From assembly GCA_949752745.1 (NCBI GenBank), contig OX457033.1, positions 14,304,156 to 14,368,155 on the forward strand: DNA of 64,000 nucleotides, written 5' to 3'. A model generated the notes under the pieces. The model was not told where the DNA came from, did no database searches, and saw only the letters and a program-made list of their open reading frames with translations. The DNA comes from Protula sp. h YS-2021 (Eukaryota > Annelida > Polychaeta > Sabellida > Serpulidae). Below are positions 61,301-64,000 of the stretch, one piece after another (within the stretch, counting starts at the first letter, position 1; every line of letters begins with the position of its first letter). The position numbers were made by a program, and so were the translations under genes.

Positions 61301-63415
61301 ACGGAATTCTGTCGGGACTCATATCGCCAGTGACCGTATAACGTTGTATTGTCAAGCATAGTAGAGACGTTAGAAAGAAAGATCAGCAATTTCCTCAAGA
61401 CGGCTCAAGCTACCAAAGTTTCCAGGCTGGACAGCATTGTATAGCAAGGGCAGCTATGCTGCAGTTACATATGACACATTACACAGAAGTGCGACACGCG
61501 ATCAGTCTTAGAGATAATAGGGATGAGAAAGTAAGAAGCCCAGAAAGACATCTCAGATGTGGCGTGAAGTTGAAGCCGCTGGACGCCCTCGAACAATCAG
61601 AGTTTCGACTGAGACAAAAGAACCTTGTCTTGGTTGCATAACAAGAACCAGTTGGAAAGGATCGTTCGACTAAAAGAAACAGGAACTGATTCAGAACGAA
61701 GTGAGCCTGCATGGAGTAGGTCCACGTAACATGGAGCTGGTCCTCGTGACGTGGAGTAGGTCGACGTGACATTGAATAAGTCCACGTGACATGGAGCAGG
61801 TTCACGTGACATATAGTAGGTCCTCCTGACATGGTGTAGGTGCGCTGGACATGGGCTAGGTGCGCATGAAAGGGATTAGGTCCAGGTGACATGAAGTAGG
61901 AGCACTTGAAGTAATCCAACGTCACACGGTGTACGTTACATACCCGTGGCATGGGGTAGGTGCACGTGACATAGGGTAGGTGCACGTGGAAAAGAGTAAA
62001 TCCACGTGACATGGAGCATGTCCACGTAAGTTTTCTATCCAGTGTAATTCCTTACTGTCCCCGTACCCTGTGCGTTTGAACATATTGCTTTTTCAAAACA
62101 CACATGGGAAAAGGACAACTGCCACCCGCCGATTCTCACCTGTTTGGAAATGGAATTCTGCACGGAATTGTTACAGCTTTGAATTTTCAATTTTCGATTG
62201 AAGTCGTGTGAACTTGCATTCGATGTAATTTGCTGCTTTTGAAGCACAATAAATCAATCACGTACTTCAGCCTATTAAGTTTTATCCTTATTATACTGGG
62301 TTCATTTCAATTGCATTCACGCTTCAAATACCAGGTATCCGATGTATTACTAGAAGCAATAAGTTTTCGGCTTTGGTGTATGATGGGTTACAGAAAGGTC
62401 ATACGAATTACAATGGACTGTCGCCTTTAGTGTGTGATTACCGAAATATTGTGTACTATTTTTCTGAGTGTGTTAGAGAGGTAAATTGTGAAATAAAAAT
62501 ATTTGCTATGATGCAGTATTATTTTCCATGAAATTGGCACGAGTGGGAATTGGCACGGGTGGGAGTTGGCACGGGTGGCAGTTTGTCGAGTGGGAGTTGG
62601 CGGCTGGGAGTTGTCCTAGACTCAGCACACATATCACGAGGTATGATAATTTTCCTATATTTCACATTGCAGGTAATTTAATTGCATTCCTGGCAGTCAC
62701 CACTGTAGAAATGCCATTTGAGACGCTGTCACAGCTGGCCAATCAAAGGGCTTACACCTGGGGCACAACAAAGGGTGTAGCCATGGTGATGCTCTTTCGG
62801 GTACATTCTAGTTTTTTTCTATTGCAATCAGGTTTATTAGTTAGATACACGTGATGCGGTGTATGTTCACGTGACATGGAGTAGGTGCACGTGACGCGAT
62901 GTAGGTTCACGTGACAACAGATGTTTTGCATTTTTTAAGGGAAAACGTGCCATCAAGCTAACACCTTTCATGAAATAAAGAGCTGACGTAAAATTATTTT
63001 CAATTACTAGGCTTACCAGAATGACCTCTATATCATCTATAGTCCCCTTAAAGCCTCTTTTTTTAAGGCGGGGCCTATTTTTTTCACTAATTTTAATATA
63101 TATTATTTTGATTTTTTTTCTCAGGACTCCAACATAGAAACCTATATGGACATTCATCATGGCATGGATCTAGTAACGTCATATAACGAAGGTTTACAGC
63201 GCGTTAAAAAAGGTGGGCAGATTTAACTAAAATGTCATACTGATAAGCCCTTGTTTATTTTGGGGTGAGGGATACTCTGATCAATATTTTTGCTGACTGA
63301 CAGCCAGTTATAAAATAACTGTTATAGCAACGGCAGCAACAACAATGACAATAATAATAATAATAATAATATTAATAATAATAATAATAATAATGATGAT
63401 GACGATGATGATGAC

Positions 63416-63484
<69 letters not shown>

Positions 63485-64000
63485 ACTTTGTCTGCCTTGC
63501 AGGAGGATATGCATTTATCACAGAGAAGTCCTGGTACCAAGCTATGTCTGCAGAAAGCGTCGATAAAACGTGTGACCTTGCCAAGATGCGCGAAGAATTC
63601 TTTCCTACCAGTTACGGCTACGCCTTCCAGACAGGCTCACCCTACACAGATTTGTTCTCTGACAAGTAAGCTTCATTTTCCTTTTTTGGGGGGGGGGGGG
63701 TTTGGTAGGGGATGGGGGATGTATTCCTTATGCATAAAACAGTCCAAAAACAGGACAGGGAACACTCTGTTTCTACAATAATATTTCAATAATTATTTTG
63801 CACTCATTCAAATGTCAATGTAATTACAAAAATAATTGTTATCATTGATTTATTGATATTTCTATTTTTTATTTTTTTATTTATTTATTTTTTTACAGAA
63901 TAAATAAGATGCGTGAAGCGGGGCTTCTGCACAAATGGATCAAAGACTGGACGCCAAAAAACCTGCACTGCAAAGGTTTAGGACCCATGACCCAGACTAA
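31981..64000 (+). CDS. ionotropic glutamate receptor, 15 exons, 3' end outside the window
   Basis: Exons: 31981-32062, 38166-38312, 39531-39824, 49057-49244, 50917-51192, 55606-55812, 56195-56301, 57089-57179, 58232-58356, 58970-59175, 59481-59570, 62673-62800, 63125-63212, 63503-63665, 63899-64000+. All junctions are GT-AG with matching phases, giving about 764 codons. Order: signal peptide; extracellular amino-terminal domain (exons 2-6); S1 ligand-binding half (7-9) with the alpha-carboxylate arginine in TAAREEVVDF (R479); M1 and pore loop ending FLQQG (exon 10, unedited Q at the Q/R site); M3 with ATYTGNLIAF in place of SYTANLAAF (exons 11-12); S2 (12-15) with the acidic agonist residue in FITEKSW (E684). 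M4 is outside the window. The family forms glutamate- or chemosensory-gated cation channels in the plasma membrane. M3 resembles protostome ionotropic receptors (IRs), but the full amino-terminal domain and kept R and E are closer to a true iGluR. Confidence 0.85.
32094..32144. repeat. (TTA)n microsatellite in intron 1
   Basis: About 17 uninterrupted TTA units. Confidence 0.95.
32991..36275 (-). pseudogene. LINE ORF2: PHD-like finger, endonuclease, reverse transcriptase
   Basis: Starts ATG at 36,275. Residues 9-57 have the C4HC3 spacing of a PHD-type finger (CLKC, CSLC, HRKC, CERC). The endonuclease domain has SETWLQ and SDHLPVF, but the GDFN motif reads GHFN (near 35,410), so a catalytic Asp is lost. 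The RT domain follows in another frame with DLKKAFDTI, GVPQGSILGPLLF and FADDTNLFF (the catalytic DD pair). Damage: a frameshift at the A run near 34,775, an in-frame TAA near 33,735, and a frameshift near 33,165. The C-terminus (GVKLFKGIPDHIRNA) ends at 32,991. A functional copy would nick DNA and copy its RNA by target-primed reverse transcription; this one cannot. Confidence 0.85.
36546..37368 (-). pseudogene. LINE ORF1 protein (coiled coil plus RNA-binding region), frameshifted
   Basis: ATG at 37,368 begins MPPKKNSDANKDSDDLLEIK. The motif QNQSEL-K-CQSSI occurs twice, the two copies being split by a frameshift in the A7 run near 37,243. The rest (37,187-36,546) has heptads and LEKRVDDLEQYTRMDDVVIQ, then an RRM-like region (KPSIVVRFVNQKTKQRVL) as in L1 ORF1p/transposase-22 proteins that coat the LINE RNA. 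It ends shortly before ORF2 begins. Confidence 0.7.
37490..38100. other. intron 1 remainder, A-rich with repeated TGATATCAA words
   Basis: From about 37,740 to 38,070 the sequence is a degenerate array of ATTTTTGATATCAA-like words, similar to 27,120-27,470 in unit 2 of the sulfotransferase duplication. No coding sequence. Confidence 0.5.
38166..38312 (+). CDS. glutamate receptor exon 2 (amino-terminal domain)
   Basis: Acceptor gaag|gtttc, donor catg|gtaaac, phase 1 to 1. It encodes FTWDDRAGDSKKVWSPVHGL followed by QYACAWNATVTAVAYGSHVV. Cysteine-containing start of the bilobed amino-terminal domain. The exon is inferred from phases and an open frame, with no strong motif. Confidence 0.55.
38857..38932. 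repeat. (TC)n microsatellite in intron 2, left arm
   Basis: About 35 TC units, directly adjoining the left end of the MITE-like element at 38,933. The tract resumes on the other side at 39,440. Confidence 0.97.
38933..39438 (+). mobile_element. MITE-like palindromic element, copy A
   Basis: Left end CCCAGCAAACATTAAGACGT, right end GACGTCGGTTGTTTGCTGGG; the terminal CCCAGCAAAC is inverted at the two ends. The inside is full of GACGTCGG/CCGACGTC words. It lies inside a TC tract, with TC on both sides. No coding capacity. Confidence 0.8.
39440..39481. repeat. (TC)n microsatellite in intron 2, right arm
   Basis: About 20 TC units between MITE copy A and exon 3, forming a long polypyrimidine stretch 50 bases before the 3' splice site. 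Confidence 0.97.
39531..39824 (+). CDS. glutamate receptor exon 3 (amino-terminal domain)
   Basis: Acceptor ctacag|attg, donor atag|gtgaga, phase 1 to 1. It encodes DCEDIQYRNRLLSLSVTHCD through AALVIAYLISKQKHRDVIII and ADDEI. The pattern SAALVIAYLISKQKHRDVIIIADD is a strand-helix-strand of a periplasmic-binding-protein-like lobe. Four cysteines could form disulfides. The exon lies between MITE copies A and B. Confidence 0.7.
40882..40925. repeat. (TA)n microsatellite
   Basis: About 22 TA units inside the core of MITE copy B. Confidence 0.95.
41245..41345 (+). other. tRNA-promoter-like block (possible SINE fragment)
   Basis: CCGTGGAGTAGAGG (A-box-like) is followed about 20 bases on by GGTTCAAACCC (B-box-like, consensus GGTTCGANTCC). 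No cloverleaf can be folded with confidence, so it is not called a tRNA gene. It sits at the centre of MITE copy B. Confidence 0.35.
42480..43390. other. intron 3 sequence between MITE B and the DIRS element; no gene seen
   Basis: It contains G-rich runs at 42,710-42,728 and 43,170-43,250 with repeated GGGG blocks. Short frames on both strands show no domain. Confidence 0.5.
43395..43575 (+). repeat. left inverted terminal repeat of a DIRS-like element
   Basis: The blocks ACTTTTATACGG, AACTCTAAAAATCACGCAA, GAACTAAGATTTTTTCTTAG, ATAGTCCCGTTCTTGGT and AATCAACATCCTTGGT occur in the reverse complement of 48,640-48,880 in the same order with small differences. Confidence 0.8.
44312..45043 (+). 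pseudogene. DIRS ORF1 (gag-like) remnant
   Basis: ATG at 44,312 (MTEASLYLSSRK) with an acceptor-like TTTTCAG two bases upstream. Residues about 28-52 have CNNCRR, C and CEEC, the same cysteine cluster as the ORF1 at the left end of the window, and SETVAE follows near 44,680. The frame ends at 45,043; related sequence continues in other frames to about 45,840 (for instance FRDAIQEIARL-like sequence near 45,490), so several frameshifts have accumulated. Confidence 0.7.
45840..46440 (+). pseudogene. DIRS reverse transcriptase / RNase H remnant
   Basis: Read around 45,925-46,045 the sequence gives SIALFVFPKIMEILKALGRT, then QGMLVFQYLDDWFLAHQ: the helix before the active site and the YLDD catalytic box of DIRS-type reverse transcriptases. 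A stop follows within about 10 codons and the rest of the RT and the RNase H domain are not readable in one frame. Confidence 0.7.
46446..47260 (+). pseudogene. DIRS tyrosine recombinase remnant
   Basis: The core-binding part is readable at 46,446-46,640: STAKVARSQWNKFASWCAKA, then QLDPFQATPAVVTNFFDHLF, the usual helix pair of DIRS recombinases. The C-terminal part is readable at 47,095-47,230: DHQVRQVAYSTRPL with the HxxR catalytic pair, then LTDMLQTDCWSTPNSFSKHY with the nucleophilic tyrosine. The segment in between is out of frame or lost, so the enzyme is dead. Confidence 0.75.
48455..48590. repeat. internal complementary region of the DIRS-like element
   Basis: It contains AGCTTTTACGAAGTAAAAT, complementary to the outer left repeat, and CGCTCTTTTACGAGTAAAA with GCGTCCTCCACTTTT, complementary to the outer right repeat. 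This is the sequence that pairs the two ends when the DIRS circle is made. Confidence 0.75.
48640..48880 (-). repeat. right inverted terminal repeat of the DIRS-like element
   Basis: Inverse partner of 43,395-43,575. It carries an extra ~40 bp duplication (GTGATACTTAGAGTTT occurs twice, at 48,738 and 48,776). Confidence 0.8.
49057..49244 (+). CDS. glutamate receptor exon 4 (amino-terminal domain)
   Basis: Acceptor gatag|gaatc, donor gaag|gttaat, phase 1 to 0. It encodes GISPLTEDLLSHLADFGVRA, then IEHVLRMLSSYSEHAHPYVI and LCSTNVTSSILQK. The helix then 'YVILCSTNV' strand fits a second-lobe strand of the amino-terminal domain. Confidence 0.7.
49291..49354. repeat. (TA)n microsatellite in intron 4
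   Basis: About 32 TA units, 46 bases after the exon 4 donor. Confidence 0.97.
49745..50550. repeat. 45/39-bp minisatellite in intron 4
   Basis: About 18 copies of a unit GGTGCCGCATTTCCAGGGAG-GCCTTATCTCGCGTACC-ATCTGTTA. Some lack the 6 bases CGTACC (39 bp). Both lengths are multiples of three, so long frames stay open on both strands. The order of variants is itself partly repeated (compare 50,075-50,210 with 50,200-50,340), so larger blocks were copied. Confidence 0.95.
50917..51192 (+). CDS. glutamate receptor exon 5 (amino-terminal domain)
   Basis: Acceptor ttcag|gtacg, donor aag|gtattg, phase 0 to 0, 92 codons. It encodes SGASIPDLDHTFADNVAIVT and YAEVVLQASLDAASNATSVF, a long helix of the second lobe with an N-glycosylation site (NAT). 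Confidence 0.7.
51990..52068 (+). repeat. left TIR of a MULE-like element, made of CAATTCGCCACCGG words
   Basis: Five tandem variants of CAATTCGCCACCGG in about 80 bp, with the inverse (GGTGGCGAATTG) at 54,380-54,482. Confidence 0.85.
52420..54080 (+). pseudogene. FLYWCH / MULE transposase remnant
   Basis: Near 52,450-52,540 NWIRWRCVNRGLTYCKGRVT is the central part of a FLYWCH finger. After an AT-rich gap (to ~52,770), FRDGIEDKAHNVMCRPAQVL begins the transposase. FMDGSFSIAPTIFQQVYVIQ (53,170-53,230) holds the first Asp of the MULE DDE triad, and TTIVTDFERAVMQ (53,410-53,448) the second Asp. GLVPLYRESEDIKQFCGKID (53,534-53,593) and YLRDNVPDQLDDLLSYFDLT (53,633-53,692) follow in other frames. 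Multiple stops and frameshifts. The full enzyme cuts and pastes DNA through the terminal repeats. Confidence 0.75.
54380..54482 (-). repeat. right TIR of the MULE-like element
   Basis: At least five GGTGGCGAATTG-type words, inverse of the left TIR. Confidence 0.85.
54490..55600. other. intron 5 remainder; nothing recognised
   Basis: Mixed composition, no repeats or coding sequence that I can support. Confidence 0.5.
55606..55812 (+). CDS. glutamate receptor exon 6 (end of amino-terminal domain)
   Basis: Acceptor ttcag|aaag, donor cgag|gtaatt, phase 0, 69 codons. It encodes KAVEKMLKTWDSAAAYDVYS and YGLNNRTFKVSSIE, the usual 'x-Y-x-L-x-N-x-T-F-x-x-V' link from the amino-terminal domain to S1. 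Confidence 0.75.
55829..55991. repeat. (TC)n / (CCTCTC)n tract in intron 6
   Basis: About 160 bases of pure pyrimidine starting 17 bases after the exon 6 donor, filling over 40% of this 382-base intron. Confidence 0.97.
56195..56301 (+). CDS. glutamate receptor exon 7 (start of S1)
   Basis: Acceptor ttacag|tat, donor ttcag|gtgaaa, phase 0 to 2. It encodes KYDKNGTMIGWEGLTFQLLD and ELSKDLNF, the first helix of the ligand-binding domain (usual G-x-x-I-D-L-L-x-x-I-A-x-x-L-x-F pattern). Confidence 0.8.
56722..56972. repeat. 31-bp tandem repeat in intron 7
   Basis: Eight copies of an AATCAGATTTGGTGGAAATTCTG-containing unit, about 90% alike; the last four bases vary (TAGTGTTC, TGATGTCC, TTGTGTCC). 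Confidence 0.95.
57089..57179 (+). CDS. glutamate receptor exon 8 (S1)
   Basis: Acceptor cctcag|cta, donor cgagg|gtgagc, phase 2 to 0. It encodes SYTVVEPADGEWGILSDYGN then WTGMIGQVAAR, the S1 strand and 'G-x-W-x-G-M-x-G' block of all iGluRs. Confidence 0.85.
57180..58231. other. intron 8; nothing recognised
   Basis: AT-rich intron of about 1.05 kb. A frame at 57,655-57,933 is open but has no match to the receptor and no splice support. Confidence 0.6.
58232..58356 (+). CDS. glutamate receptor exon 9 (S1, agonist arginine)
   Basis: Acceptor acag|gaagtg, donor aacag|gtaacg, phase 0 to 2. It encodes EVDFAAACFSITAAREEVVD and FATPFFHEQSVVVIKRP. The arginine in AREEVVDF is the one that holds the agonist alpha-carboxylate in iGluRs; the usual PLTIT just before it reads CFSIT, so some ligand contacts differ. 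Confidence 0.9.
58970..59175 (+). CDS. glutamate receptor exon 10 (M1 and pore loop)
   Basis: Acceptor aacag|gatg, donor caag|gtatat, phase 2 to 1. It encodes MFLYIQPFDWPVWVCTLATI then FLTGTTLWLFTRLSPYY (M1) and NSYLLTVAVFLQQ (pore helix). The Q/R position is an unedited Gln in the genome. An insertion with two Cys (GHCEGC) lies between M1 and the pore loop. Confidence 0.9.
59481..59570 (+). CDS. glutamate receptor exon 11 (M3)
   Basis: Acceptor ggcag|gttc, donor acacag|gtgaaa, phase 1 to 1. The correct frame gives SVWLPVSQSGRITLGCFWFC then CIVLVATYT. The conserved SGR and W before M3 are kept. Another frame here is also open and must not be used. Confidence 0.9.
59571..60150. other. intron 11, first part; nothing recognised
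   Basis: AT-rich, no repeats or coding sequence that can be supported before the reverse transcriptase remnant. Confidence 0.5.
60150..61690 (+). pseudogene. reverse transcriptase remnant in intron 11
   Basis: Pieces in changing frames, in order: KERFRLRKQEKTQQTQ near 60,300; KIFMSVLAQRMVEYLLRNRF then IDTVKGGIQ near 60,640-60,735; MFTWARMAFRPTKSSSFVII near 61,042-61,101; SIKCLGKWF near 61,168; VSTETKEPCLGC-like sequence near 61,605. I recall this order from a non-LTR-type RT family widespread in molluscs and cnidarians (SVLA-R---YLL-N--ID-S-QKGGIPG; EWARM-FKP-KSRS; VKSLGK). The catalytic FADD box is not visible. Decayed beyond function. Confidence 0.55.
61700..62030. repeat. ~20-bp CACGTG-containing minisatellite, block 1
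   Basis: About 16 imperfect copies of a TCCACGTGACATGGAGTAGG-like unit; many keep the palindrome CACGTG. Confidence 0.9.
62673..62800 (+). CDS. glutamate receptor exon 12 (end of M3, start of S2)
   Basis: Acceptor tgcag|gtaatt, donor cgg|gtacat, phase 1 to 0. It encodes GNLIAFLAVTTVEMPFETLS then QLANQRAYTWGTTKG. Together with exon 11 the gate motif reads ATYTGNLIAF. FETLSQLANQ is the usual I-x-x-x-x-D-L-x-x-Q start of S2. Confidence 0.9.
62845..62925. repeat. CACGTG minisatellite, block 2
   Basis: Four to five copies of the same unit as at 61,700-62,030, on the other side of exon 12. Confidence 0.85.
63125..63212 (+). CDS. glutamate receptor exon 13 (S2)
   Basis: Acceptor ctcag|gact, donor aaaag|gtgggc, phase 0 to 1. 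It encodes DSNIETYMDIHHGMDLVTSY and NEGLQRVKK. Confidence 0.85.
63344..63484. repeat. (AAT)n then (ATG)n microsatellite in intron 13
   Basis: ATA/AAT repeats at 63,344-63,393 turn into ATG repeats to 63,484, ending 19 bases before exon 14. Confidence 0.97.
63503..63665 (+). CDS. glutamate receptor exon 14 (S2, acidic agonist residue)
   Basis: Acceptor tgcag|gagg, donor gacaa|gtaagc, phase 1 to 2. It encodes GGYAFITEKSWYQAMSAESV then DKTCDLAKMREEF and YGYAFQTGSPYTDLFSDK. The Glu of ITEKSW is at the position that binds the agonist amino group; GYAFQTGSPYTD is the usual YG-x-A-x-x-x-x-S-P-x-x-D block. Confidence 0.9.
63899..64000 (+). CDS. glutamate receptor exon 15 (end of S2), runs off the window
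   Basis: Acceptor ttacag|aata, phase 2. It encodes INKMREAGLLHKWIKDWTPK then NLHCKGLGPMTQ, the last S2 helix and the linker to M4. The Cys pairs with the Cys in exon 14 in related receptors. M4 and the tail are not in the window. Confidence 0.9.

Noticed and set aside
63322..63584. His-, Ser-, Ile- and Met-rich frames
   Set aside because: Translations of the AAT/ATG microsatellite before exon 14.

Overview
This is a window of animal nuclear DNA. The evidence is spliced genes with GT-AG introns, metazoan gene families (a C2-PDZ signalling protein, Golgi-type sulfotransferases, an ionotropic glutamate receptor), abundant microsatellites, and several classes of eukaryotic transposon. AT richness, intron structure and the mix of DIRS, CR1-like LINE, FLYWCH-MULE and palindromic MITE copies suit a marine invertebrate, perhaps a lophotrochozoan. 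The species cannot be fixed from the sequence, and all family assignments below rest on recognised motifs, not on a search.

Layout. (1) 1-2,560: the 5' part of a DIRS-like tyrosine-recombinase retrotransposon on the minus strand, with its ORF1 open to the window edge. It lies upstream of the first visible exon of the next gene. (2) 2,866-7,995 (+): eight exons of an RGS3-like protein (C2 domain, PDZ domain, long polar tail) that stops without an RGS domain. Its exon 4 ends in a 99-102 bp tandem duplication that multiplies an in-phase splice donor. (3) 8-11.2 kb: repeats, nothing coding. (4) 11.2-30.9 kb: a carbohydrate sulfotransferase gene (two exons, plus a possible alternative first exon) and a head-to-tail duplicate of the whole 7.7 kb unit. 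The second copy has lost its first exon and both splice sites but keeps an intact catalytic exon. Comparing the two units exposes several insertions with their empty sites. (5) 31.98 kb to the window end (+): one ionotropic glutamate receptor gene, 15 exons with consistent phases, signal peptide through S2. The last transmembrane segment lies beyond the window.

The introns of the receptor gene are packed with mobile DNA. Intron 1 holds a CR1/L2-type LINE (minus strand, PHD-endonuclease-RT) with a GATA 3' tail. Introns 2 and 3 hold two oppositely oriented copies of a palindromic MITE-like family, one on each side of exon 3. Intron 3 also holds a decayed DIRS element whose inverted terminal repeats and internal complementary region are still readable. 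Intron 4 holds a 45/39-bp minisatellite, intron 5 a FLYWCH-MULE element with TIRs built of tandem GGTGGCGAATTG words, and intron 11 a decayed reverse transcriptase plus a CACGTG-rich minisatellite.

The three genes have no obvious functional partnership. They are separate animal genes that happen to be adjacent: G-protein signalling adaptor, Golgi sulfation, glutamate or chemosensory channel. The best leads are the multiplied splice donor in the RGS3-like gene, the sulfotransferase pair with one broken first exon, the complete receptor gene with a divergent M3 motif, and the transposon architectures.
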